Assembly (NCBI GenBank): GCA_003999685.1
Contig: CP021224.1
Location: forward strand, 2,170,001-2,234,000
Reading direction: 5' to 3'
Source: Taiwanofungus camphoratus
Lineage: Eukaryota > Basidiomycota > Agaricomycetes > Polyporales > Taiwanofungaceae
DNA: 64,000 nt
The first letter of the stretch is position 1. The number at the start of each line of letters is the position of its first letter. Positions 50,532 through 63,759 of the stretch are shown here, piece by piece. Made by a program: the position numbers and the translations under genes. The notes beneath the pieces are model-generated. The model did no database searches. It was not told where the DNA came from and was given only the letters and a program-made list of their open reading frames with translations.

Positions 50532-52452
50532 TCAGTCCACATAGCCAAAAAGTGCTCTGATCTTATCTGTTTTTACCCCTAACCTCCCTGCACACCAATC
50601 CCCTTCAACGAACGTAAGCATCCCACGCCCTCGCAACATGCCCTCCTCCACCTCGGCAGGCTCGCTTGTAGACGCCATACAACCAGCGCCTCCAACCATC
50701 AGCCCCAGCCCCAGCCCAGCCCTACACCTGCGCCCTGCCCACCAGCCAACGTGGAGACAGGCGCGCCGGCTGGGGTGGGTGGGTACAGCGAGAACGGCGA
50801 TGGTGGAGCCAGCGCGGGGGATGGCAGCGCCCGCAGCGCAAGCGTGCGTGGAGGCAACGCGAACGCGACGAGCGTCGGGGACCGCGGAGACCGTGGTGAA
50901 CGAGGCGAGCGCGGGGACAAGGGCGACGTGGGCGACGGGTACAACGCCGACAGAGGCGGAGTTGCGCCAGGCCCGCTGGAGATGCCGCGCGATGAGAAGT
51001 ACTCGCCCACCTCGGTGCTCTCAACCACCCTCTTGTCCTTCACCACGCCCGCCTGCGCGAAATAGCCTCCGCCGGGCGACCGCACGCGGATTTGCTCGTC
51101 CCCGGCATTGGTGAGAGCAGGCGTGTCGCTCTCGGGCTCTGACGCGACGTCCGTATCTGTCGTGTCCGTCGACATGTCCGTCTCGGTGTCTGGCTCGGGT
51201 TCTGGTTCCGTGTCACTGGGAGATGCGGAGGGGGCCGGAGAGCTGGGCGTGTGCAAGGGCGAGGACGGAGTTGTTGGAGGAGACATGGGGATGGTCGAGT
51301 GCGAGGCAGCCTCTGGCATGGTCAGCCGCTGACTCTCACACGGCTCCCCAGCACCAGGCACCAGCTCGCCAGCCTCGGGCGCGTCCATGAGCCGGACGAA
51401 CATCATGTTGAGCCGCTGCTTAGGCGGGGGGGCAGGCATGGACTGCGGCTCGGGGAGGCGTGGGGGTGTCTCCTGCACTGGAAGCAGCGGCAGGAATGCG
51501 AATGTACGCGACAGGCGCGACGGCGTGAGTGTCGGCGTCGGGGGAGATGGCGGAGTGGCGTCGGTGGACGAGCCGGACGGTGTGCGGACGTGAATCTCCG
51601 GGATGGGGAGCCGAGTCGGTGATGGTGCGAGCGAAGTAGCGGCCATATCGGGCTGCAATGGCGGAGAACGCGGAGGAGACGGCTCCGGCTCCGGCTCCGG
51701 CTCAGAGGGAGTGTCAAGCAGAGGCAGGAGACGGATGGGGACGGCGTCGAGGTACGGCAGGATGGCCGGATCGACCGCTTCGGGGTCTGCCCGACGATTC
51801 TTCCAGCGCGCGGGCGTGTGCGACGGCTGTGTGGCGAAGCGCGAGTACGGGAACGACGGCGGGTGGCTGGGGGATGGGTCTGGAGGGGCCGGTGGAAGAG
51901 ACGTCGTGAATGGCTGGCGTGGCGTGGGGCAGGGAGCCGTGCGGGGAAGACACAGCCGCAGCTGCTTGAGCTCGAGAACGTCCCTGTAGAGCGACAAGGC
52001 GTTAGCGTCCAGCATTAACATTAAGTAACGGCGGAGAAACGGGGACCCTCCGCCAGTGGGATCAGGCACAACCGATGCAGCGCAGGAACACTGGCTGACA
52101 ACGGTCATCCATGACGTCGTCCGAGCCCTTGCCCGATTAGGCAACTCTCCCAGTCCTGCGCGCACACGACTGCGCCCGAACGCTGCGAGACAAAAAAAAA
52201 AAGGCACACGCACTGGTAAGACAGCCTCGGCGTTACCGGCGCAGGCGAGCGATCCCACTCGTCTGCCTCGTGCACCTCCTCCAGCGCCTCCTCCTCGCAG
52301 AACGACACCCGCTTCTGCATCCCCATCCCCTCCCGTCCTGGTGGCGGTGGACTGGGCGACCCCCGCCCGCACTCGGACCCACTCGGCGTCGACGCTTCGC
52401 TCACGTCCGGCGTCAGCGGCGGGGTCGTCTTGAGGCAGCTCTTCCGCGGCAT
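50532..52452 (-). CDS. Ser/Pro-rich PP1-docking-type protein, copy 6 (truncated in GL repeat)
   Basis: Same gene. It is intact except for one base lost in the CCCCAG hexamer repeat encoding the Gly-Leu run near 50,715. The frame then ends at 50,699. This run is prone both to slippage and to sequencing error. Confidence 0.72.
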
Positions 52453-52804
52453 CTCGGCGTGTTCGACGCTAGCTGGCAGGTTGGTCGAGTGGAAGCGCCA
52501 GCGTGTGGTGGGTAGAGTGACGGGAGGGCAGGAGAGGGCCAGTCGTAGAGTCGCCTTGTAATGTAGAAAGCAGCTGTCTCACCGAAAGGGGCCCCGCCGG
52601 AAGCAATGCTGCCAAATTATTGGCCTGCCCAGTCACGTGACAGGCCGTCCTTTATCGCGCAGGAAGGATCCGGGATGAGAGAGCGCCCGCCCGCCACACC
52701 GCCGCCCGCTCGCCGCGCGTGACGAGCGCAGGGCCCTAAGACTCTTTGGTGCTGTGTCTACGACTCTGCTGGTGCCCTGCCGACGCTTGCACGACGAGCG
52801 CAAC

Positions 52805-53724
52805 ATGCTCAACGACTTTCCAGCTGCTGCTCGGGCGTCGATCGACTCGATCTCAATGGACGCGCGATATTCGCGGTATGACTGCCCGGCACTTCGCACG
52901 CTCAGCGCGCTCTCTGCCAGGACCCTCTCGAGGCGCAACCGCTCTCTCCTCTCGTTCGCATCTCGAGCCGCCCAGCCGCTCACTCAGTATTCCGACAGCT
53001 TGGAGTCCAGTCTGGTAGACGAGACGAGCGCCGAGACTGGGGTGGCAGGTGCGCTTTCCTCGATCCACCACCGGCATCCTGGGCTACAGTGCCCGCTGTC
53101 CGTGTCGATTTCCGCATACGCTGCGCTTGGTGCGCCCGTGCCATCTCTTCCACGCTGACGTTCGTATGCACGTGCCGTGTGTGCGCTGTTTCCGATGCCC
53201 GTACAACTCATGCTCCGAGCGTAGCATGCGCGCGGTGCGTGAGTTCCACCATGCAGGGCGCGCGCGCTTGCGCCTGTCTTCTCTCTCCCAGGCTTGTGCT
53301 GGTCGGTCGGTCCACTGCACCCTCTGAGCGCCGTGAGCACTCGCCACTCATCACCGGGGGCGTGTTGCTGCGCTGCGCTCACAGCGCCTCCGCCGATCTC
53401 CTCGCTCTCAACGTTCTGGCACTGGCCGCGCCAACGCGCCAGATCCACAATACGACTCGGACTGCCCTCGGCCCCTTGCCGTTCCCATCCCCCCACTTCT
53501 CACACTCGATCTCCTCTCCGTTTCGCGGAACTCACTCATCTCGCGTGCGCACTCGGGTCGTCGAGAAGCTGCCAGGCACCCAACGCGACCGGAACGAACA
53601 TGCGCGCAGCGCCTCGAGATGCTCGCGCACGCCCCAGGACTCGGGTGCGTATTCAGACCGTCTTCTGGAGCCTTGGGTCTGGACAACGACGCTCGCAGGG
53701 CGGCGGGATGGGCTTTACTGGTAA
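52805..53724 (+). CDS. Candidate plus-strand gene, copy 6/7 junction
   Basis: Repeats the exon pattern seen at 8377-9296 without visible change. Confidence 0.33.
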
Positions 53725-56248
53725 GCGTCCTCTTCCATATCGAGTGCTGACAGTGCCCCGCCCACAGACCATTTCATCCCGTCATCCACGGCTCGCGACT
53801 GGCAACCACCTCACACCGAGCACGTTCGCGAACTGCGCGCGCGCGCGCTTCGCCTCGCATCACCCTCGACTCCCGCGCGCAGACGATTTCCGGCCTCGCG
53901 CAGAGGTATCCGCCTGCGCCTTTCTGGCATGCCGATGACGAGGGGCAGTTGATGCGAATGCCCGGCATGACACGGCCGTGGTTGGGTGTGTGCCGCTAGG
54001 TACGTAACGTCGGTCTTGCTTTCCCTCGGCTCGCTAGGCCTCGCTCTTGGCCGATTTTGACGGTGAGGACTCGTACAGCCGTCTCCGCCGCCCGCGAGGC
54101 ACTCGTACTGGCCGTACCGACGCTGCCCGCAGCTGGTCCCCGCTCGCCGTTCCACGTGCGTTTGGCCAGTTGCCTAGCAGCGGCCATCCAGCCTGCTCGC
54201 GGACTCGATTCGCTTGCGCACAGGGCAGGGTCGAGCTCGTCGCGGTTTCCCATATACAGCCATGGGGAAGCTGCATAGCCGACGCTGCGCGCTGTATGAG
54301 CGGCGAGCACCTCGGCGTGCTCGAGGATTGGGGGGCGGACGGGGATGCGTCTTTCCTCCCCGAATCTCGGCGCTGAACGCGGCGCGAGTGCCGCAACGCA
54401 CCGCACCGCACCGCACCACGACCGAAAGTGTAACTACGGTACGGTACTCGGTTATTCTTAATAATACTGCCCCCGCCTCCTCCACGCTTTTGTGCCCGCC
54501 CTGCCAACGGGGCCACTCACGCCACGAGCCCGATGTCTGGGACGTTCTGAACGGCAGTGTGAGTTTAGCGGCGGACCAACTCAAACGAACCGGTACGTAC
54601 CTGTGATGCGCGAAGGGGAGAGATATAACGCGATGAAGGGCGAGCGGTCGATGGTGCTGGTGCCCTCGCCACCGTGACGATCATGCGACGGCGAGCGCAG
54701 TCAAGCCACTCGACCGCATCACGAACGGGGGGGAGCATGGTGGAGGAGCGCTGCAGGTAGGTAGCAGGCATGTCAGTACATAGATTGGCGGAAATATAGG
54801 TACGTTCCCTACCTCATTCATCGACGGTGAACGGCGTGCCTTCACGAGTGGGGCATTGTGAATGCCCAGCGTGACGATATGGCCGTGGTTGGATGTGCCA
54901 CTGGGTACGCAACGTCAGCCTTGCTTCCACTCGGCTCTGGCTTGCTGAGCCCTGCTCCTAGCCGATTTCCACGCACACAGCCGTCTCCAACCACTGTCTC
55001 CGACACACTCATGCTGGCCATACCGACGCTACCCGGAGCTGGTCCCCGCTCGCCGTTGCCTAGCAGCGGCTATCCTGCCTGCTCGGCGACTCGATTCGCC
55101 TGCGAACAGCGTAGAGTCGAGCTTGTCGCGGTATCCCACTCAGCCAAGGGGAAGCTGCATAGCCGATGCGAGCACCTCAGTGCGCTCGAGGAATGGGGGA
55201 TGGACGGGTTCACCATGCCCGTCTCTCCTCCCCAAATCTCAGCGCTGGGTCCCAGCTAGCCGAGAACGAACGGGCTGCGAGCGCCGCAACGCACCGCCCA
55301 GCGCACACGACCACGTCCAAGAGCGTAACTACGGTACGGTAATCCAACATCTTTATAATACTGCCGCTGCCTCCTCCTTGTCCCTCCACGCTTTTGCGCC
55401 CGCCCTACCAACGGCCAGCGGAGCTATGAGCGCGATGTCTGAATTCAGCGGCGGGCCAACTCAACCGAACCGGTACGTACATGTGATGCCCGAAGCAGAG
55501 AGATGAAGCGATGGAGAGCGAGGCAAAGGGTGAGCGGTCAATGGCGCTGGCACCCTCACGAATGTGCACAGATGTTCACGGACAGCGAGCGCAGTCAAAC
55601 GACTTGACCGCATCGTGAACGGGGCATGGTGAGGCACCAGAGGTAGGCAGCAGGCACGTCAGCACGTAGATCGACGGAAATCAAGGTATGTTCCCTACCT
55701 ATCTTCGACGGTGAACGGCGTGCGAAGCGCATGGTGGCGGAAGTGTTGGCATCATCGAGGTAAGCCTGATCGAGAAAAGAGAGGGAAACCACGGAGACTG
55801 AAAAGGTAACGGGAGGAAGAGAGAGAACAGCAGCGAGAACACCCACCGATTTATACCCCCAATCCTCCGCCTCGTCCCCAGTCTGCTGACCCAACCCTCC
55901 ATCATCCGCGCATCAATCAGGCGAAATGAATATCCACCGAGGCTACGCGAGAACGGAGGCGAGAGACGAGAGACGAGAAACGCCGCCCGTCTCACATTCG
56001 CTTGCGCAGCGTTCCTGCATGGCTCTCGTAATCCCGCCAGAGGCTACACGGGCGGTGCCCCAGCGATGGTGAGCTGTCCATGCTTGGGTTGGCACTTGCA
56101 GGGATGACGGGTGGAAGTGACTGCTGCATTCTGTAGCGTCAGCGTCGGAAGGGGCAACGGAGAATGGGGTGCGGGAAGGACACACGGGAGACGAGAATTT
56201 GCATGTACGTACCCGATCAGACCAAGCGCAATCGCTAGCGAACCTTCG

Positions 56249-56734
56249 CTACAAGCGAAATGAGTGGAAGATGTTTCCTCCCGCTGGAATTTGTCCAATT
56301 ATGGAGAAACACACCATATCTGTGAAATGAGCACTGCGAGATGAGAGTTCACGCACCCGGAAGGAGAGATGAGTGCATCCATACTCACACAGTCGAGATT
56401 CCAAAAAGGCTGGAAGCTTCATCCAGGTCTGCAACGACAAACCTTCCGGTGCAGTACAGAGAACTGCGCCACGCCACTGGCACTGCCTGAAGGATGTTCC
56501 AGTGGTGCAGGATTCTATGAAAGGGTAAGAATAGCTGAGACACTTTGGCGAGGATACATCACGCAAAAGTAACGTACCGTTGCGAGCGCGAACCTTCGCG
56601 TACCTCAGCGGTGGCTATTACGCGTGGAAGTTTGTATTTTGAAAATACGAAATGACGCGGCTGGGTAAATTCGCCCGTATCTCGGAATCTTTGTGACAGT
56701 GATGATGAGTACACGGAGCTCACAAAGGAACAAC
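56249..56734 (-). CDS. Spliced minus-strand candidate gene, copy 7
   Basis: Same as at 2941-3426, with no change seen. Confidence 0.4.
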
Positions 56735-59410
56735 CTGACAACAATGGGTGTCATGTCAGGAATACTGCTGTCAGTAGGCACAAGGTCTCGTTGCAATTTA
56801 TGTTAATGGATGGGGAGCTCTCCGTTGTAGCCTAAATGGAATAAATATCTAGGCAGGAGCACGAAAAACGACAACAAACGAAAATGAACAGCACGCGCAC
56901 TTACCTCAATTGTGAAGATCTTGTCCTTCGACTTCGAATATCCGTAACAATAATAAATCACTCACCCTAAGATGGGACTTGAAGTCACGGCAAAGCCAAT
57001 GAGGGACTCCCGGATGTGACGTGGATCTGGGATCGTCGCTGATTAGATTGCCCCAGAGAGTGCGAGCAAACGAGTGTCAATTCCAGTTCGTACACCAACG
57101 TTCTGCAGTTTCATGCTTGAAATTAGACCAAGGACATGCATACGGCCCCAACTCAGTCAGTAAATTGTAGCACACTGCACACGTGGGCATATGTAATTCA
57201 ATAGACCGTTCCATTCCATTCACGTTGCGATTAGTATACAAAGATTTGAGACCAGAGGATCGAGCTTTGTGCGATGGAGAAGGCTCAATGAAATGCTCGA
57301 GATTGACCAATCAGCCTTGTATGCTCACAGACAATTGGATGTACGACTTGAACTTGACATCAGGTTGGTTGTGGGCTGACACTCTGGGCTGCTAGCACAT
57401 TCATGAACTCCAGGACATACATTTTTGCAGTTCTACTATGTCAATCAATTGTGTTTCGAGACAAAACCGCTCATAGATAAGATAAAAGTCAGATCAGCAG
57501 TACCACGGACTCGGTCACACGGTGACACCACTGAAACTGCGGGAGGAATAAAATTCACACGGGAGACGATGGCGGACATAATTTGATCAGACGTAAAGGA
57601 AGAGTGAGCCGAGGCAAAGAACGATTTGCGACGGCTGTACATTAGGCAAAACATGATGGAATATTCTTGTTGATAGCAACCATCGCGCGACGGCATAATC
57701 GCAAGGTATAAGAGCACGTTGTAGTCCGACGTGTTCGAGTCTCCCGTATGCCTCCATAATGCCATTTTGAAATGTTATCTAAGCTCGAAAGCCAAGAAGA
57801 CAACATGGGTAGGTGTATCTTTTAACGTGAAGAGCATGAGCTGATGATGATCACGTTCTCCATAGTTTGCTGAGCGCTTCATGAGTATTTCTGAGTGAAA
57901 AGCGGCCAAAACGACGATATATGTACATATCGCCGTCCCGTGAGCAGCCCTCTGTGTATTCTCAGCATTGGGCACACAGGAGTGTCCCTGTGAGTATGGT
58001 GAGCTTTGAGCTCCCGCCGTTCACGCAGTCACTACACGGGTCAAAAGCAGGGCCACCGTCACGATATCTGTAGATATCGACGTCCCGCGAGCAGGGGCAG
58101 GAGGCATAGCGCGGGGCAGATTTTGTGTTTCCAACTCTGAGGAGCGTGCCTGTAAGCACAGCGGTCCTCACAAGCTTCGAGCTCTCATACAGTGATCCTC
58201 GCAGTGATCCTCGCGAGCTTCGAGCTCCCATGCAGTCATCGAGCATGCACCAGCCCTATGTCTACGACGTGGGTGAAATTAAGGCCGCCATTACAAAATC
58301 TACATATATCGACGTCCCGCGAGCAGGGGTAGAAGACCATCTCAAAGACATATTTTTTTCGTCCCGTGAGCAGGAGCGAGAGGTCATAGCGGGCGGCATC
58401 ATCCCGTTTGCTTGTGAGCATCACAGTTCTCACAAGGCTCAAGTTCTCATTGGGTGAGTGGTTCGGATCTCAACCGTTGCGCAATTGTGCTCACGCAACC
58501 TCCAAAAACGACGCTCTGTTGTTCAAAACAACAGCGCACCACCAGCAGTACTTACAAGGCCTCGAAATGGCGTATCACCGCAATAAAAAAAAAAAAGGGC
58601 TGACGTACAAGGCCTTTCCTACCCTGTAAATGGCATCTTTCTGTGGAAAACGAGGCTGCGGTGAGGTATGAGCTAACGGAGTACCAACTTGAACCACTTC
58701 ACCGGAAGGGTGAGTGATTCCGATTCTATCATTGTGCGCGAAGTGCACTAACTGTGATTTGAAGCGGCACTTACACAACCTCCAAACGAGTACATCACCG
58801 GCACAGGACGTCGAACTGGCGTTCTGCTGCGAAAAACCGAGCCGACGAACGAGGCAGCAGGCCCTATTCCGATGCCTGTTCTGCCGTCGTATCAGCACCC
58901 ACCGGTGAGTGATTGCGATCCCAACCAACCATGATTGAGGGCAGTACTTACGAGAGCGTGCCACGGGACCCTTGCTGCGAAACACGAGAGCGTGCCAACC
59001 CTGCGCTGGGGTTTCAGCCGTTGCGCGTTATCCATGCCAAGGGGGGGGCCACCTACTGACGAGAAATCCTATCGAGGACGTCTGCGGGTGAGTGATTCCG
59101 ACCTCCACCGTGATTCAGGGCAGTACTTATGTGAGAGCGCACCACAGGACCTTTGCTGCGAAAAACGAGAGCGCACTAACCCCATGCTAGGGTTTCAGCT
59201 GTCTTTTCTGCGGAGCGAATGAGGGCTTGGGCCATCGCGCTGACTTACCCGTGGGGGCACATCATCTTGTCCCTGTGAAAAGGGGAAACCACGTGAGTGA
59301 ACGGAGCCAAAGACTGCTGTGGACTTACCTAGCGCTACCGGGGGCACATCGTCTTGCGTGCCCCGGAATTGATGAAAAACCGAGTGTCCCTGCGGGGAGG
59401 GGAAACCATG

Positions 59411-61347
59411 TCAGTCCACATAGCCAAAAAGTGCTCTGATCTTATCTGTTTTTACCCCTAACCTCCCTGCACACCAATCCCCTTCAACGAACGTAAGCAT
59501 CCCACGCCCCCACCCCAGACTTGGTCGCAACATGCCCTCCTCCACCTCGGCAGGCTCGCTTGTAGACGCCATACAACCAGCGCCTCCAATCCTCAGCCCC
59601 AGCCCCAAACCGAGCCCCACACCTGCGCTCTGCCCACCAGCCAACGTGGAGACAGGCGCGCCGGCTGGGGTGGGTGGGTACAGCGAGAAAGGCGACGGAG
59701 GGACCAGCGCGGGGGATGGCAGCGCCCGCAGCGCAAGCGTGCGTGGAGGCAACGCGAACGCGACGAGCGTCGGGGACCGCGGAGACCGTGGTGAACGAGG
59801 CGAGCGCGGGGACAAGGGCGACGTGGGCGACGGGTACAACGCCGACAGAGGCGGAGTTGCGCCAGGCCCGCTGGAGATGCCGCGCGATGAGAAGTACTCG
59901 CCCACCTCGGTGCTCTCAACCACCCTCTTGTCCTTCACCACGCCCGCCTGCGCGAAATAGCCTCCGCCGGGCGACCGCACGCGGATTTGCTCGTCCCCGG
60001 CATTGGTGAGAGCAGGCGTGTCGCTCTCGGGCTCTGACGCGACGTCCGTATCTGTCGTGTCCGTCGACATGTCCGTCTCGGTGTCTGGCTCGGGTTCTGG
60101 TTCCGTGTCACTGGGAGATGCGGAGGGGGCCGGAGAGCTGGGCGTGTGCAAGGGCGAGGACGGAGTTGTTGGAGGAGACATGGGGATGGTCGAGTGCGAG
60201 GCAGCCTCTGGCATGGTCAGCCGCTGACTCTCACACGGCTCCCCAGCACCAGGCACCAGCTCGCCAGCCTCGGGCGCGTCCATGAGCCGGACGAACATCA
60301 TGTTGAGCCGCTGCTTAGGCGGGGGGGCAGGCATGGACTGCGGCTCGGGGAGGCGTGGGGGTGTCTCCTGCACTGGAAGCAGCGGCAGGAATGCGAATGT
60401 ACGCGACAGGCGCGACGGCGTGAGTGTCGGCGTCGGGGGAGATGGCGGAGTGGCGTCGGTGGACGAGCCGGACGGTGTGCGGACGTGAATCTCCGGGATG
60501 GGGAGCCGAGTCGGTGATGGTGCGAGCGAAGTAGCGGCCATATCGGGCTGCAATGGCGGAGAACGCGGAGGAGACGGCTCCGGCTCCGGCTCCGGCTCAG
60601 AGGGAGTGTCAAGCAGAGGCAGGAGACGGATGGGGACGGCGTCGAGGTACGGCAGGATGGCCGGATCGACCGCTTCGGGGTCTGCCCGACGATTCTTCCA
60701 GCGCGCGGGCGTGTGCGACGGCTGTGTGGCGAAGCGCGAGTACGGGAACGACGGCGGGTGGCTGGGGGATGGGTCTGGAGGGGCCGGTGGAAGAGACGTC
60801 GTGAATGGCTGGCGTGGCGTGGGGCAGGGAGCCGTGCGGGGAAGACACAGCCGCAGCTGCTTGAGCTCGAGAACGTCCCTGTAGAGCGACAAGGCGTTAG
60901 CGTCCAGCATTAACATTAAGTAACGGCGGAGAAACGGGGACCCTCCGCCAGTGGGATCAGGCACAACCGATGCAGCGCAGGAACACTGGCTGACAACGGT
61001 CATCCATGACGTCGTCCGAGCCCTTGCCCGATTAGGCAACTCTCCCAGTCCTGCGCGCACACGACTGCGCCCGAACGCTGCGAGACAAAAAAAAAAAGGC
61101 ACACGCACTGGTAAGACAGCCTCGGCGTTACCGGCGCAGGCGAGCGATCCCACTCGTCTGCCTCGTGCACCTCCTCCAGCGCCTCCTCCTCGCAGAACGA
61201 CACCCGCTTCTGCATCCCCATCCCCTCCCGTCCTGGTGGCGGTGGACTGGGCGACCCCCGCCCGCACTCGGACCCACTCGGCGTCGACGCTTCGCTCACG
61301 TCCGGCGTCAGCGGCGGGGTCGTCTTGAGGCAGCTCTTCCGCGGCAT
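59411..61347 (-). CDS. Ser/Pro-rich PP1-docking-type protein, copy 7 (intact, variant C-terminus)
   Basis: Exons 61109-61347 and 59411-60878, fully open, 568 residues. It differs from copy 1 by a 15-base in-frame insertion (PSLGW in the protein, about 59,510-59,525) and about ten substitutions just upstream in the protein. The Gly-Leu run becomes GLGLGLGLRIGG, and several changes alter residues. The frame survives every change, which argues that this gene has been under coding constraint. Confidence 0.8.
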
Positions 61348-61699
61348 CTCGGCGTGTTCGACGCTAGCTGGCAGGTTGGTCGAGTGGAAGCGCCAGCGTG
61401 TGGTGGGTAGAGTGACGGGAGGGCAGGAGAGGGCCAGTCGTAGAGTCGCCTTGTAATGTAGAAAGCAGCTGTCTCACCGAAAGGGGCCCCGCCGGAAGCA
61501 ATGCTGCCAAATTATTGGCCTGCCCAGTCACGTGACAGGCCGTCCTTTATCGCGCAGGAAGGATCCGGGATGAGAGAGCGCCCGCCCGCCACACCGCCGC
61601 CCGCTCGCCGCGCGTGACGAGCGCAGGGCCCTAAGACTCTTTGGTGCTGTGTCTACGACTCTGCTGGTGCCCTGCCGACGCTTGCACGACGAGCGCAAC

Positions 61700-62619
61700 A
61701 TGCTCAACGACTTTCCAGCTGCTGCTCGGGCGTCGATCGACTCGATCTCAATGGACGCGCGATATTCGCGGTATGACTGCCCGGCACTTCGCACGCTCAG
61801 CGCGCTCTCTGCCAGGACCCTCTCGAGGCGCAACCGCTCTCTCCTCTCGTTCGCATCTCGAGCCGCCCAGCCGCTCACTCAGTATTCCGACAGCTTGGAG
61901 TCCAGTCTGGTAGACGAGACGAGCGCCGAGACTGGGGTGGCAGGTGCGCTTTCCTCGATCCACCACCGGCATCCTGGGCTACAGTGCCCGCTGTCCGTGT
62001 CGATTTCCGCATACGCTGCGCTTGGTGCGCCCGTGCCATCTCTTCCACGCTGACGTTCGTATGCACGTGCCGTGTGTGCGCTGTTTCCGATGCCCGTACA
62101 ACTCATGCTCCGAGCGTAGCATGCGCGCGGTGCGTGAGTTCCACCATGCAGGGCGCGCGCGCTTGCGCCTGTCTTCTCTCTCCCAGGCTTGTGCTGGTCG
62201 GTCGGTCCACTGCACCCTCTGAGCGCCGTGAGCACTCGCCACTCATCACCGGGGGCGTGTTGCTGCGCTGCGCTCACAGCGCCTCCGCCGATCTCCTCGC
62301 TCTCAACGTTCTGGCACTGGCCGCGCCAACGCGCCAGATCCACAATACGACTCGGACTGCCCTCGGCCCCTTGCCGTTCCCATCCCCCCACTTCTCACAC
62401 TCGATCTCCTCTCCGTTTCGCGGAACTCACTCATCTCGCGTGCGCACTCGGGTCGTCGAGAAGCTGCCAGGCACCCAACGCGACCGGAACGAACATGCGC
62501 GCAGCGCCTCGAGATGCTCGCGCACGCCCCAGGACTCGGGTGCGTATTCAGACCGTCTTCTGGAGCCTTGGGTCTGGACAACGACGCTCGCAGGGCGGCG
62601 GGATGGGCTTTACTGGTAA
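61700..62619 (+). CDS. Candidate plus-strand gene, copy 7/8 junction
   Basis: Repeats the exon pattern seen at 8377-9296 without visible change. It is the last complete instance before the array starts to diverge. Confidence 0.33.
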
Positions 62620-62843
62620 GCGTCCTCTTCCATATCGAGTGCTGACAGTGCCCCGCCCACAGACCATTTCATCCCGTCATCCACGGCTCGCGACTGGCAA
62701 CCACCTCACACCGAGCACGTTCGCGAACTGCGCGCGCGCGCGCTTCGCCTCGCATCACCCTCGACTCCCGCGCGCAGACGATTTCCGGCCTCGCGCAGAG
62801 GTATCCGCCTGCGCCTTTCTGGCATGCCGATGACGAGGGGCAG

Positions 62844-63747
62844 TTGATGCGAATGCCCGGCATGACACGGCCGTGGTTGGGTGTGTGCCGCTAGGTACGT
62901 AACGTCGGTCTTGCTTTCCCTCGGCTCGCTAGGCCTCGCTCTTGGCCGATTTTGACGGTGAGGACTCGTACAGCCGTCTCCGCCGCCCGCGAGGCACTCG
63001 TACTGGCCGTACCGACGCTGCCCGCAGCTGGTCCCCGCTCGCCGTTCCACGTGCGTTTGGCCAGTTGCCTAGCAGCGGCCATCCAGCCTGCTCGCGGACT
63101 CGATTCGCTTGCGCACAGGGCAGGGTCGAGCTCGTCGCGGTTTCCCATATACAGCCATGGGGAAGCTGCATAGCCGACGCTGCGCGCTGTATGAGCGGCG
63201 AGCACCTCGGCGTGCTCGAGGATTGGGGGGCGGACGGGGATGCGTCTTTCCTCCCCGAATCTCGGCGCTGAACGCGGCGCGAGTGCCGCAACGCACCGCA
63301 CCGCACCGCACCACGACCGAAAGTGTAACTACGGTACGGTACTCGGTTATTCTTAATAATACTGCCCCCGCCTCCTCCACGCTTTTGTGCCCGCCCTGCC
63401 AACGGGGCCACTCACGCCACGAGCCCGATGTCTGGGACGTTCTGAACGGCAGTGTGAGTTTAGCGGCGGACCAACTCAAACGAACCGGTACGTACCTGTG
63501 ATGCGCGAAGGGGAGAGATATAACGCGATGAAGAGCGAGGTGAAGGGGCGAGCGGTCGATGGCGCTGGTGCCCTCGCCACCGTGACGATCATGCGACGGC
63601 GAGCGCAGTCAAGCCACTCGACCGCATCACGAACGGGGGGGAGCATGGTGGAGGAGCGCTGCAGGTAGGTAGCAGGCATGTCAGTACATAGGTTGGCGGA
63701 AATATAGGTATGTTCCCTACCTCATTCATCGACGGTGAACGGCGTGC
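62844..63747. repeat. Internal repeat A of copy 8, older form
   Basis: Matches A until about 63,528, then carries about 13 extra bases (agcgaggtgaag plus G) that repeat B also has in related form (agcgaggcaaag). Copies 1-7 lack them in A. It also has gatggcgctgg as in B where A of copies 1-7 has gatggtgctgg. Confidence 0.75.
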
Positions 63748-63759
63748 CTTCTCTGGTGG

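Larger units (their letters stand above)
44429..53307. repeat. Tandem array unit, copy 6 (8,879 bp)
   Basis: The same length as copy 1 and nearly identical to it. Differences noticed are one extra G in the G-run near 45,850 and one base lost in the short CCCCAG repeat near 50,715. Confidence 0.97.
53308..62202. repeat. Tandem array unit, copy 7 (8,895 bp)
   Basis: Identical in almost all of its length to copies 1 and 6, apart from a localised divergent patch at about 59,507-59,702. The patch has a 15-base insertion and about ten substitutions and lies inside the minus-strand Ser/Pro-rich gene. Confidence 0.97.
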
